Below are positions 1 through 9,673 of a DNA stretch of 64,000 bases, in pieces (position 1 is the first letter of the stretch; the number at the start of each line of letters is the position of its first letter). Both the position numbers and the translations under genes were made by a program. Source of the DNA: Trichomonas vaginalis G3. Lineage: Eukaryota > Parabasalia > Trichomonadida > Trichomonadidae. Under the pieces are notes generated by a model. It was not told the DNA's origin. It did not search any database and was given only the letters and a program-made list of their open reading frames with translations. Location of the stretch: positions 36,037,896 through 36,101,895 of the forward strand of contig NC_067206.1 of NCBI RefSeq assembly GCF_026262505.1, given 5' to 3'.

Positions 1-461
1 AGTAATAACAGGTTTAGTATTCTGAGCTTCGAAAATTTGGATTGGAAAGTTGTATGTTGTCGTTAACTGGTTTCTATAACTTTGAGTATCGCGATCACAA
101 AGAGTGACTGGTGGTTTTTGCGGTATTTTAGGCTTTTCTTCTTCTGGTTCTTTGGATTTCTTCTTTTCTGCTTCATCTTGTGAAGGCTTAGAGATTTTTG
201 AAAAGATATATTGGTTAGAAAATGAAAGTGTTCTTTGTCTGACAGGATAATTATCTTCTGAAGGCTCTTCGTATAATTCTGATTCGTCTATTTTGTATTT
301 TTGATTAATTCGTTCAAGCTGATCTTGGGGAATATCTAATCTTTGAGGTAGAAATTGACTGAGAAAGTCATTACCACTATCGATAGCTATCTCACGCCGC
401 ACTTTTAGATCATTAAGAGATGATACAAGATCTTGTATAATAGGTTTATAATTCTTACTCA
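1..461 (-). CDS. Hypothetical acidic protein, N-terminal part only
   Basis: An open frame runs from an ATG at 461 leftward off the window, giving about 153 residues. The start reads MSKNYKPIIQDLVSSLNDLK. A charged region follows, with a Lys/Glu/Pro-rich low-complexity stretch around residues 95-115 and then a more ordered segment. I recognise no domain and the C-terminus is missing. The gene is divergent from the TRIC-like gene at 723, with 261 bases between the starts. The frame is uninterrupted and its composition is coding-like against the very AT-rich spacer, so I believe it is real. No function is proposed. Confidence 0.6.
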
Positions 462-722
462 TTTTGTATGATTTTTTGCACGTTTAGAAATTTTGAATAC
501 TCTGAAAATCAAAATCAATCATTTATTTTAACACGGTAAATATGTTTTCAGTATCACTTGTATTTCACAGTAAAATTTATGATTTATATCAAGAATTGAT
601 TCAATTCGTAGATTTATGAGGTCTTTTTACTTTGGAAAACATTGCCTTTTTCAAGAATATTAAAATGTGAAGTTATCAAACTATTTAGTATCTTGTTTCA
701 TTGGTCGCATTCAAAATTTTAG

Positions 723-1466
723 ATGACAGCATTCCAGAAGATGAAAGACGGATTAGAGTTCCTTAAGCATGCAGGAACACAAGAAGTATTTCAAGTAATG
801 AATAACTTTCCTCAGTACCCATTTTTCTTTTTAATTGAGGTACTTTGGAGCTGCCACGGAGTTAAAAAATCAATATCCACCAAGAAATCAGAGAATGATA
901 GCATGCTTAATAGAATTTTACAGCTCATACTATGCTTTTTAGTTTCTTTAGTTATGACTTTTGCAGGACGCGAGCTTTCAGCACAAGTTTTCCATAAGAC
1001 CTCACCAATATCATCAAAACCAATCCTAATCCCAATTTTTTGCGGCGTTTACGCGTTAATGTTTTTGACACCTTACGATATCTTCTTCAAAATTTCAAGC
1101 TTATTGTATTACTTCACAGCCTTATTCCAAGGCATTAATGAAATGAGAATATTTTTAAGAATTATCGAGTGGTCAAAAAAGAAAGATTTTATATACACAA
1201 ATACTTCATTTGGTCTCTACTTTGGCATTTTAATTGTAGAGTTCAAGTATATTGTAGAATTATGCATGAGAAAGTTTTATCATGGAAAAAGAACAAGCAT
1301 TACAACATTCTGGCAGATAACAAAGAATGCTCTGATTGTATTTACTTATTATATTGCAATCAATTACGGAGAAATCTCGAAAGAAAACAGAAATCTTAAA
1401 ATACCAGAAATTCTTATGGGTTTAGCAATGGGAATTCTCAACGCTTCTGCTATTCTTAGTGATTAA
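723..1466 (+). CDS. TRIC-family (TMEM38-like) intracellular cation channel
   Basis: This 247-residue multi-pass membrane protein has about six or seven hydrophobic segments, at roughly residues 30-45, 66-84, 100-118, 124-140, 160-178, 200-217 and 228-244. The segment VYALMFLTPYDIFFK (about residues 110-124) closely resembles the signature of animal TRIC channels, which read roughly WYLIFFCPLDLFYK. The preceding YPFFFLIEVLWSCHG matches the family's first conserved helix and is followed by a loop. TRIC proteins form trimeric K+ channels in the ER or SR membrane that balance charge during Ca2+ release, and their length of 240-300 residues fits. The family call is by recognised motif and topology only. 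A TCA initiator lies about 12 bases before the ATG. Confidence 0.6.
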   Translation: MTAFQKMKDGLEFLKHAGTQEVFQVMNNFPQYPFFFLIEVLWSCHGVKKSISTKKSENDSMLNRILQLILCFLVSLVMTFAGRELSAQVFHKTSPISSKPILIPIFCGVYALMFLTPYDIFFKISSLLYYFTALFQGINEMRIFLRIIEWSKKKDFIYTNTSFGLYFGILIVEFKYIVELCMRKFYHGKRTSITTFWQITKNALIVFTYYIAINYGEISKENRNLKIPEILMGLAMGILNASAILSD

Positions 1467-1600
1467 ATGTATTTTTATGCTTTTTTTATAAATAATTTTT
1501 AAAATATTTGTACAATAATTAAAAGTTTAAATTAAACTTTGAGTATAAATCAATATATTAAACAGTCACGAGTTGGTTTATTGCAGCAACCTTATTGCAA

Positions 1601-2101
1601 TTACTCAAAATCAAGTGATTCAATAAGGATACTTCCTTTTGAATTTGTAAAATGAAGAACCAATTCATCATCTGAGTAGCGATCTAAGAATTTACCATCT
1701 TTATCAACTGGAGCATTAGTTTTTTTCATTGTTTTTTGATTTAGATGATAGGCATCAAAACTATCAAAGTTTCCTTTGACATTACCTTTTCCAATACTTG
1801 GAACATCCAAAAATTTAATATGAACGTTTATATCTGAATATGGGAAAAATAATATTGAATTACCAGCTGGTGGCTGCATTTGTGATTCAGATCCCTTCTT
1901 CTCTATCTTTGTTATTAAGAATTTAATATTCTTTCCTAAAAATGGAATCGAATTTTTAAGATTTGAATTTATTTTGGCAATAGTTGCTTCATCTTTGTTG
2001 TTTAATGCAGACTTAATGTCATTAATAGTTTTTGATAATTCTGATTCACCTTGTGGTTCACTATTTTTAAATATTGAAAAAGTAATCAGGAATGAAAGCA
2101 T
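1601..2101 (-). CDS. Small hypothetical protein with a possible N-terminal signal
   Basis: The frame encodes 166 residues. The N-terminus MLSFLITFSIF is short and hydrophobic and could be a weak signal sequence. The remainder is soluble, Lys/Asp/Asn-rich and ends in alternating beta-like stretches (DELVLHFTNSKGSILIESLDF). I see no cysteines and no known domain. The ATG at 2101 directly follows TTCAA, an initiator-like TCA very close to the start, as is common in trichomonads. It is convergent with the TRIC-like gene, whose stop lies 135 bases away. The function is unknown. Confidence 0.55.
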   Translation of the reverse strand: MLSFLITFSIFKNSEPQGESELSKTINDIKSALNNKDEATIAKINSNLKNSIPFLGKNIKFLITKIEKKGSESQMQPPAGNSILFFPYSDINVHIKFLDVPSIGKGNVKGNFDSFDAYHLNQKTMKKTNAPVDKDGKFLDRYSDDELVLHFTNSKGSILIESLDFE

Positions 2102-2374
2102 TTGAATGCTCGTTTATTTTTTTTTATCCACAAATCTTCAGATTTTAAAATTAATTGAATCATTCAAATATGACACACATGAACTATTTATTTTCAGTTT
2201 TATTATCAAATTTCATTATTGATTTATGTAATTTTAATTCGAATTCATTATTTCAGATGTTCATTCTCAGGCATTAGGCACTGTTATCTTTACTTTATAT
2301 AATAATCATATTGTCAACACTAGATATTGTCTGTTTGTAACTTCTGCAGTTAAACTCGCTTAAAAAGTGACAAA

Positions 2375-3478
2375 TTAAGGGTCCACTGTAAAAATTGAAA
2401 GTCTCTCAAAATTGAGAGGCGATTTGCAAATAATCGTTATCGTCATTTTTCGAAAATACACTTTTCCTAGTGTTCTGATTAATATTATGTGAATACAACA
2501 ATGAAACATATGTTTCAATAAGATGGTAATATATTCTATCACTTCAAATCTCATAAAAATTGCAAAATCAGTGAGTTTTATAAGAACATGATTTTTTCGA
2601 ATTTTTTCGCTTTTGGATGCGTGTTTTGAAAAATAGATATTTTCGAATTTTAATTTTATCTTAAGTATAAGTTTTATATTAGGAATTTTTTTGACCTATT
2701 TCCAATCATTAATTCCAATGTTTTTCAAGGAATTTAATTGAGAAGAAATTAGGAATTTCGCTTTAATGCCATTACAAACTAATATTATGATGCATAATAT
2801 ATATATTTATTGAGGCTAATGCCAGGATATCTTGCATTTAAAAAAAATTCAAAGAATTGACAATTGGATAGCATAAATTTAATTCCCTGGACAAAGTATT
2901 ATTGTTTATATATTCAAACCATTATCCTTAGTTTAGATATGTTGGCCAAAAATTTTCGTGTTATTTTTTGTGTTTAAGCATAAATTATGTATTTACTTAT
3001 GAAAAATAAGCATTTTATTCATTATCATAAAGATATACCATAACAATTGATAAATTTTTTTTAAAAAAATTGTGTATTTTAGTGGGTATTATTCTGGATA
3101 ATGCCAATTTTTACAAGATTTAATATTAACCATATCAATAGTCGACTCAATGTAAAAATTTAGATATTATTTTTTCATTAATCAAACTTTGATAAATTTT
3201 AGTATAATGAATGATTTTGTTTCGTGTATGATACAGAAATGAAAAGCTTAATTAATATCATTTTGCATTTTTTAAAGGATGTTAGAGTACATCTACATTA
3301 AAAAATCAGATTTGAACTGCGATACTGCATCAAATTGATGCATATCTGATAAGGATCTCAAAAGAGTAAAGTTAATTTTTTTGTGTTTTTTTAAGTTTTG
3401 GGCCTTAGTAAAACACCATCTCGAGCAATATTTTTGGGATGACGATAGACCTTATTTGGCCTTACAGTGAACCCTTAA
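2375..3478. mobile_element. Candidate 1.1-kb non-autonomous transposon bounded by TTAA
   Basis: The left end reads TTAAGGGTCCACTGTAA (2375-2391) and the right end reads TTACAGTGAACCCTTAA (3462-3478). These are inverted repeats of 17 bases with one mismatch, each ending in TTAA. No coding frame lies between them and the interior is very AT-rich. Flanking TTAA would fit a piggyBac-type target duplication, but the TTAA could equally belong to the inverted repeats. The element fills the gap between the genes ending at 2101 and starting at 3509. An inverted match this short could arise by chance, so confidence is low. Confidence 0.35.
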
Positions 3479-3508
3479 CGGATTTTTAGGGAAAAATTCT
3501 TCAAAAAA

Positions 3509-4828
3509 ATGAGCTCAAGCTATGAAGAAGAGGATTTTAGTGGTGAAGTATTGGATGTAGACCAGTATCTTGACCAACTTCCTGATCATGAGAATGCTGA
3601 AGTCATCAAAGAAATTATTCGTCAAAATCAGCAATCAATGAAACGTAGAAATGAAGCTATTAAGTTTTTAAAGCAGCATTGTCTCTCTAGGAAGCAAAAA
3701 ATCCATGTTTACAAACAGGAGCTCAAAGAAAGAAATGATGCTATTGAAACTCGCGATCAGTTAATTGAGAAAAAACATGAAAAAATTCACGCACAGGCCG
3801 AAAAGATCAAAAACCTCGAGAAGGAATTACATGAACTTAAAAGTGAGAATTCAGATCTTGCCACAAAGGCAAATTCCACAGGATTACAACTCCAAATTAA
3901 ACAACTTGAATTTCAAGAAGCTTTGAAAGATAAACTTATTGCACAACTTACAGCTCAGCTTACAGCGTGCCAAGAAGCCGTATATAACGATAGAGTAAAG
4001 ATTTATAATGCTATGAACAAAGAGCCCGAATCAACAGTTGAGCCACCAGAAGATTTCATCGAAAATATACATCTTGCCGCAAAGAAAGGAGATTTGAAGT
4101 CATTAGAGTACTTGATTGATAGATTTCCAGATGCTATTAACGCAATTTCAGAAAAACCAAAACGTACCGCTTTACATTTCGCAGTTGAAGCAGGACAAAC
4201 AGAAGTTGTTGAATGGCTTGCAGATAATGGCGCAGACTTAAACGCTCTTGACGCCAGCTCTGAGTCACCCTTGCATATTGCTAGTAGGTGTGGTTTCCCG
4301 GCTATCGTTCAATTGCTTATTAAGAAGAATGCTTTGATTGATATCATGGATGCCGCTGGCGAGACTCCATTATATTCAGCAATCAAGGCGAAGAAACTCG
4401 ATGTTGTTCAGATTTTGATTGCCGGAGGTGCTGATATTGCTAATCGCAATAAGAGGCAATTAACTCCAATTCACTGTGCAGCTGAAATTGATAGCACTGA
4501 CATTATGTCGGAAATTATCAAGGCTGGCGCAGATGTTAATATTTATACTAATACTGGCATCACTCCGCTTTCAATGGCTGCTCAATTTTCAAATTCAATG
4601 GTCTTGAAGCTTCTTCTCGACAAGAAGGCTGATCCAAACATTATTGGACCTAAGAACTACACACCTCTCCACTTCGCAGCTCAAAATAATGATAAGATTT
4701 CTATTGGATTACTTCTTGCCGGTGGTGCAAAGCCAGACATGAAGACATTAGATGATAAAACACCGATTGACCTTGCTACAAGTACTGAAATCAAATCATT
4801 GCTTAAGAAGGCAGTCAAAACTGAATAA
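3509..4828 (+). CDS. Coiled-coil plus ankyrin-repeat protein
   Basis: The 439-residue protein has two halves. Residues about 35-165 form a long heptad-rich coiled coil with many Lys/Glu/Gln residues (for example EKIHAQAEKIKNLEKELHEL). Residues about 185-432 hold some eight ankyrin repeats with clear TPLHxAA and GADxN signatures (KRTALHFAVEAGQ, ESPLHIASRCGF, ETPLYSAIKAKK, YTPLHFAAQNND). No catalytic domain is visible, so it is probably a scaffold or adaptor that dimerises through the coil and binds a partner through the ankyrin face. The start follows TTCAAAAAA, an initiator-like motif. The candidate transposon end at 3478 lies only 30 bases upstream, so that repeat may supply promoter sequence. 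Base composition is more GC-rich than the flanks, consistent with an expressed gene. Confidence 0.85.
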   Translation: MSSSYEEEDFSGEVLDVDQYLDQLPDHENAEVIKEIIRQNQQSMKRRNEAIKFLKQHCLSRKQKIHVYKQELKERNDAIETRDQLIEKKHEKIHAQAEKIKNLEKELHELKSENSDLATKANSTGLQLQIKQLEFQEALKDKLIAQLTAQLTACQEAVYNDRVKIYNAMNKEPESTVEPPEDFIENIHLAAKKGDLKSLEYLIDRFPDAINAISEKPKRTALHFAVEAGQTEVVEWLADNGADLNALDASSESPLHIASRCGFPAIVQLLIKKNALIDIMDAAGETPLYSAIKAKKLDVVQILIAGGADIANRNKRQLTPIHCAAEIDSTDIMSEIIKAGADVNIYTNTGITPLSMAAQFSNSMVLKLLLDKKADPNIIGPKNYTPLHFAAQNNDKISIGLLLAGGAKPDMKTLDDKTPIDLATSTEIKSLLKKAVKTE

Positions 4829-4953
4829 TTTGGGTTATTTTGGGATTATTGTACGAAATTTAATAAACATCAATGAATTACAATTCTGTTTTTCATACCT
4901 TGATTTCAACCAATAACATTTGTAAAAAAATTATTAAATTTAATATTTAACAT

Positions 4954-6735
4954 TTATAACAAACAATTTATTTCTGGGAGGAATGCATTCCATCTATCTA
5001 AAAGCATTTGATCCTCCCCATTTGGTCTAAGCGTCCGCCAATTTATTAATTCTAATTGAATCTTAGTTGTTAATTCATCAATCTCATTAAACTCTTGTGC
5101 AATCTTGGACTCAGGAACTCTATCTTTCTCCCTCCTTCTCAAGGCAAGAAGTTGGTTGAGTTTTCCAAAAAGATCTTTCTTTTTCTCCATCCTATCAAAT
5201 CTTTCTGCATTCTTAGCTCTTCTCTCTTTGCGTTCATTTGTTAACTCTGTAACTAATTGTAATAAGTCAGGATTTACTTCTTTCCTAACAATATCATGGA
5301 AATTATCGATCCTTTCACTCTGTTTCGAAAAGATTTTTTCAAGTTTGATTTGATATGATCGAACTTTAGCAAACAATAAACCGTTTTCACGTGTGATTCT
5401 CGCAATCTCTGTCTTCAAAACTTCTGATTGTTGTGTTAGTTTATTGATTTCGCATTTCAGATTCTCTTCTGCTTTAACTTGTCTCATTGAAGCAATTTGA
5501 GCAGAGATTCTAACTCCTCGATCTTTATTGAAATACATGTTACACAAAACACAATCATTTTTAGATTCTTTTGGTTTTTCTTCTTGAGTTTCTTCTTTGT
5601 GGGATTCAAGATCATTGATCTTTTGCGTGTATTCTTCAGCCTTTTTCTCTTTTTCGTTGATTATTTTATTCAAATTTTCATTGTAATCAGTATAATATTT
5701 TATTTCTTTTGCAACTTTTTCTTTTTCTTCAGTGAGAATCTTCAACTTCTCTGTTGCTGTTTTTGTTCTTGCTTCCATTGTTTGATCGAAGTCATCAATT
5801 TTTGTTTTCAACTGATCCATGATTTTTTCAACATTTGGAAAGGTTGTTGGATCTAAAGTAAGTGTTTCTGGATTTGATCCTGTAATTACAACAGCATTTT
5901 CAGTGTTTTGCTGTTTGACATCAAGTTTCATATATTGAGTAGATAGTTCTGATATTTTCTTGGTAATTTGAACATGTTCATTATGAAGAAGTATATATTG
6001 TTCATTAAATTTATATGATTTATCTAAATCTTCTTTCAGCTTAGCTTTAATTTCATCAATAATAGACTCATTTTGCTTTTCTAGTTGATTCTTATAATTG
6101 GAAAGTTCTTCAACCTTTTCTTTGATCTTTTGAGACTGATCTTGAATTTTTTTAATTTTATTGTCTGAGTATTGCATTGCACTATGTAAATCGGCTATTT
6201 CAAGTTCAATTTTATCGATATCACCAGTGTATTTAGTAATTCTTTCTTCTCTTTGATGCATGAGATTATTTAATGCAATGTGATTAGGTAAGTCTGAATA
6301 TTTGTTGGTAAATATAGTTTGCTTCTGCCCTAGTTTGACTTCACGAGATTCTAATTTTTCTATATATGCCTGATATTCATGAATTTTCTCATCATATAAA
6401 ATCATCTTTTCTTTTGTATTTTGTAGTTGTTGAATTAGCTTGTTACGTGAAATAATAAGTGATTCAGCCTCATCGTGAATATTCTTTAATGTAACAGAAT
6501 ATGTATTCTGAAATCCACCCATATCTTTTCGTAGTTCTTTCTCTTTTGCATCATTCTTCAACTCGTTAAACTTTATTCGTGATTTTATATGTTCTTCGTA
6601 AGAAATAATTTTATCAACTTGAGATTGTAACTCTGAAAGCTGTTGGTCCACAGCAACATGAACATTAAAACGTTTTTTGATCTGAGTACCTCCTTTGTTG
6701 ATAGTTTGAGTGATTGAACGCTCAAACTTCGACAT
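4954..6735 (-). CDS. Long coiled-coil protein, unknown function
   Basis: The 593-residue protein is almost entirely predicted coiled coil, with heptads from about residue 30 to 385 and again from 410 to 560. The break near residues 385-405 contains a CxxC pair (DCVLCNMYFNKDRG), which could be half of a metal site or a redox pair. There is no signal peptide and no transmembrane segment. The N-terminus (SITQTINKGGTQIKKRFNVHVAVD) is less helical. It resembles cytoskeletal or flagellar structural proteins only in general character, and I do not recognise the family. The ATG at 6735 is preceded by a TTCAA motif about 45 bases upstream. It converges on the ankyrin gene at 3509-4828. Confidence 0.75.
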   Translation of the reverse strand: MSKFERSITQTINKGGTQIKKRFNVHVAVDQQLSELQSQVDKIISYEEHIKSRIKFNELKNDAKEKELRKDMGGFQNTYSVTLKNIHDEAESLIISRNKLIQQLQNTKEKMILYDEKIHEYQAYIEKLESREVKLGQKQTIFTNKYSDLPNHIALNNLMHQREERITKYTGDIDKIELEIADLHSAMQYSDNKIKKIQDQSQKIKEKVEELSNYKNQLEKQNESIIDEIKAKLKEDLDKSYKFNEQYILLHNEHVQITKKISELSTQYMKLDVKQQNTENAVVITGSNPETLTLDPTTFPNVEKIMDQLKTKIDDFDQTMEARTKTATEKLKILTEEKEKVAKEIKYYTDYNENLNKIINEKEKKAEEYTQKINDLESHKEETQEEKPKESKNDCVLCNMYFNKDRGVRISAQIASMRQVKAEENLKCEINKLTQQSEVLKTEIARITRENGLLFAKVRSYQIKLEKIFSKQSERIDNFHDIVRKEVNPDLLQLVTELTNERKERRAKNAERFDRMEKKKDLFGKLNQLLALRRREKDRVPESKIAQEFNEIDELTTKIQLELINWRTLRPNGEDQMLLDRWNAFLPEINCLL

Positions 6736-7137
6736 CTATTTATCAAAATCTCTAAACGTGCACAAAATTTACTCCTTGAATCAATCAAATTTAAATGAAA
6801 TATCATTATTCATTCAAACCAAAATCAATAATTCATCACCAAAAATTAACATATTTCATGATTTTGGATGATTTTGAATCGAATTTTATCTCAAGTCATG
6901 AGCTAAATAGTTAATTATCTAGCTTAAGCTTTATTAACTTGAAATGTACTGGATACATAATCATTTACGCTCAAATTAAAATAAATTGATATGAATTGTG
7001 TTGATATCAATGCTTATGCTTGAAAAATCGTCTGAAATGATTCTATTCCTTGCATACCGAAGATATGGTAGTTCATTTAACTAAGTTACTGTATTTTATT
7101 ATTCATTTGAATTGAGTGTCAAAAAATATCATAAAAA
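6736..7137. other. Divergent intergenic spacer
   Basis: This AT-rich spacer lies between the divergent genes starting at 6735 (minus) and 7138 (plus). It must hold both promoters. I see no repeat, element or RNA gene in it. Confidence 0.5.
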
Positions 7138-8382
7138 ATGTTATTGAATTTTACTATTCAGCATCTGGCTTTACAAAAGTACAGCGGCCAATCGCCTATT
7201 TTCAATATAGGCAACCGTGGTAACTGTGTATTTAAAGCTTTATCAATAAACAAAATTACTTCAAATTTCATTTATTCAAATCAAAAGTTTCAAAGATTAG
7301 AAATACTGAACTCGAAATTTTCACATAGCCTTAAGTCTGTTGTTAGCTTAAATAGAGATGATACCATTAATAACACAAAATTTCATGATGCCCTTGCCCT
7401 AGATCAAGATACTATTGTAAAGAATTGTGTTTTCGATTCATGCACATCAGAAGCTAAAGGCAGTGCTATTTCCTCCGAAGGTCGTAGACTTACAGTAGAT
7501 TTTTGCCTTTTCCAAGGTTGCGAAGCTGTATCTAATGGTGGCGCTATTTACATACAGTCAGTTGGATTTTTAGTTAAAAAAAGTTGTTTTGCAAATTGTA
7601 CAACTTCTTCTTTTGGACAAGCGATTTACCACACAGATGGAAAGAATCTCGGCGAAACTGATACAGTTAAAGATACAATATTCTACAGATGCTCTCTTAA
7701 GCAATATCTTCGAAATGCAGCAGCATTATTTTCAATGACTGGTAAAATGGCATATACATATAATAACTGTACAAAATGTGAGTGCAAGAAGAATGGTGCT
7801 TGCATAACTTTCTTAAATTCAGAACCAGAAATTATTTCTCATTCTACCTTTGCATTTAGCAGCGCTCCATCTGTTATTGATATATCTCATTGCCAAACAA
7901 GTATTAAAATTCATTACTGCAATTTCCTTTCCAACGTTGCCACTGAAAAATCTGCATTAGTAGTTGTAAGCGCAGAAACCATGATTTCGGAGTGTTACAT
8001 GGAAAAGAACTCATCTCCTTTTGCAGATAGATCAGTAGGACAGCCATATCAAGTAGTTATCTTTAATTGTACTTATGATTCGCTTGGAACACCATTAACA
8101 AATGATGTTGTTTACAGAGCTGGTAAAAACATCGAAGTAGATGATTCTCCGCTCATGATTACTCTTCGCGGACAAAATCATTGTTATACTCATCCTGAAG
8201 ATTCATTTTTCCGAGGTTTCAATCTTAATGTGTTCTTTATGGTATGCGGTACAATCATACTTACTCATATTCTTATTATTCATACTAATTTCATCTTCAG
8301 ATTGTTCTCAAGAATTATCTCAGGAGATGAAAGGCAGAAGAAGAGACGTAGAGCAGCAAAGAAGCGTAACGAAATGGAATAA
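7138..8382 (+). CDS. Membrane-anchored right-handed beta-helix surface protein
   Basis: The frame encodes 414 residues. Residues about 60-330 are built from short beta-strand turns of the parallel beta-helix type, with recurring N/C/S-rich stacks (for example IVKNCVFDSCTS, KKSCFANCTTSS, ISECYMEKNSS) and many cysteines. One strong membrane helix lies at about residues 360-385 (LNVFFMVCGTIILTHILII). A short, very basic tail (RRRAAKKRNEME) follows and would face the cytoplasm. Trichomonads carry large families of such putative adhesion or surface proteins. No clear signal peptide is present at the ATG used here, so the true start could differ or the protein could use its C-terminal helix as an anchor. 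It is distinct in sequence from the beta-helix family at 11.5-22.6 kb. Confidence 0.75.
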   Translation: MLLNFTIQHLALQKYSGQSPIFNIGNRGNCVFKALSINKITSNFIYSNQKFQRLEILNSKFSHSLKSVVSLNRDDTINNTKFHDALALDQDTIVKNCVFDSCTSEAKGSAISSEGRRLTVDFCLFQGCEAVSNGGAIYIQSVGFLVKKSCFANCTTSSFGQAIYHTDGKNLGETDTVKDTIFYRCSLKQYLRNAAALFSMTGKMAYTYNNCTKCECKKNGACITFLNSEPEIISHSTFAFSSAPSVIDISHCQTSIKIHYCNFLSNVATEKSALVVVSAETMISECYMEKNSSPFADRSVGQPYQVVIFNCTYDSLGTPLTNDVVYRAGKNIEVDDSPLMITLRGQNHCYTHPEDSFFRGFNLNVFFMVCGTIILTHILIIHTNFIFRLFSRIISGDERQKKRRRAAKKRNEME

Positions 8383-8812
8383 AGCTTTGTATGAAAGAGA
8401 ATTATAAACGGGCAATTATTTAATGTAAAATATAATATTTGTTGACATTTTTTAAAGTTTTTTATGATAACATCATAATGAAAAGCATTCAGATCTTTTT
8501 GATGTACGTATACTGAATATTTTATGTCATTTTTGAATAGCAAATTTCTGAATATCGTTGATATTGTTAATGTTCTATGAATATACTAATAATCTGTAAG
8601 GTGTTACCTTTAATTCTAGTTGAGTACTTGGTGTTGAGAGGCGCTACTCACGATTTTCACCAAATTTTAATTCTATCATACTAAATTTTAGTCCTTTAAA
8701 TTAGCTGAATAGGAAAATCAAATTAAGAAACTAATAACCACAATATAATGCAAAAATTTAATATCAATGTCTTCTAAGTTTACAAAATTTTAGAAAAAAA
8801 AATTCATTGAAA
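8383..8812. other. Intergenic spacer
   Basis: This 430-base AT-rich spacer lies between two plus-strand genes. Near 8634-8655 there is a slightly GC-richer stretch (TTGAGAGGCGCTACTC). I see no gene, RNA or clear repeat. Confidence 0.4.
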
Positions 8813-9193
8813 ATGGAACACAAGCACCATCACTCCCAAAAGGCAGCAGAAGCACAAGAAGAACAAAAAGATCCAAATCTTGGTCTCTTCTGTACATTCT
8901 GTGGTACTTTAGTTCCAATTTCCAACGTAGGTCACATGGTTTGCCCATTATGCAAGAAAGCCTTCGATGGCAAAGCATTACAATTCTCTGAGAAAACAGT
9001 TAAAATTGTTAAAGAAGCTGACGAAATTACCTCAAAGCAAGGACTCGCTCGTTCTATTATCAAAGAAAAATGTCCAGAATGCGGAGAAGAAGGTTTGTAC
9101 TTCACAACTGCACAAATTAGATCTGCAGATGAAGGTCAGACTATTTTCTACGAATGTATCCACTGTGGCTACAGATTTTCTCAAAATGCTTAA
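8813..9193 (+). CDS. RPA12: RNA polymerase I subunit RPA12 (A12.2 / POLR1H-like)
   Basis: The 126-residue protein has two zinc ribbons. The N-terminal one uses C27, C30, C44 and C47. The C-terminal one uses C87, C90, C115 and C118 and carries the TFIIS-like hairpin IRSADEGQTIFYEC with the acidic pair D106-E107. In the TFIIS and A12 families that acidic pair stimulates RNA cleavage in the polymerase active site. Length and two-ribbon order match the Pol I subunit rather than TFIIS itself. RPB9 is also two-ribbon, but it lacks the SADE hairpin in this form. A His-rich N-terminal extension (HKHHH) is unusual. I chose the ATG at 8813, which lies 7 bases after a TTCATT initiator. It acts in the nucleolus on rRNA transcription. 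Confidence 0.88.
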   Translation: MEHKHHHSQKAAEAQEEQKDPNLGLFCTFCGTLVPISNVGHMVCPLCKKAFDGKALQFSEKTVKIVKEADEITSKQGLARSIIKEKCPECGEEGLYFTTAQIRSADEGQTIFYECIHCGYRFSQNA

Positions 9194-9673
9194 TTTTTTA
9201 CTTAGAATTTATAGATTAATAGAATAAAACTATGATACTTTTGCAATTTTATTACGTTCTATCATCAAAAAATAGATCTTTTTTATAAATATTATTCAAA
9301 TAATCTATTTTAGTTTTTTATTTAAAAATAATACTATCAAAATGATATATTTAAAGACTCTTCATGATTTGCATGCTTTGTGTGCTTATATTTTTTGAAT
9401 TGAAATCGATATGGAAATTGGATATTTTATTTTATAAATTTGATAAATTTTTACATGGCGATAATTTATATAAACAATAATATAATACAAATGAATGAGT
9501 AGATTATAGATAACTGCTGATAATTTATTCAATGAAATATTTACAACATGGTATGAGGTTGTAAATCATTTATTCTTTCTTCAGATGCAAAGGAAAATCT
9601 TATGTTCCAATATCTCATCTATTCAACCAAACTCTCTCCCGATCAATTGTCATAAAAATTAGAAAAAACTTTG
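9194..9673. other. Intergenic spacer
   Basis: This 480-base, very AT-rich spacer separates RPA12 from the next plus-strand gene. It contains a probable initiator (TGTCATAAAAATT near 9647-9661) ahead of that gene. I see nothing else of note. Confidence 0.4.

Noticed and set aside
5105-5856. Plus-strand frames of 82 and 119 codons
   Set aside because: They are antisense to the coiled-coil gene at 4954-6735 and consist of Phe/Ser/Leu runs mirrored from Lys/Glu codons.
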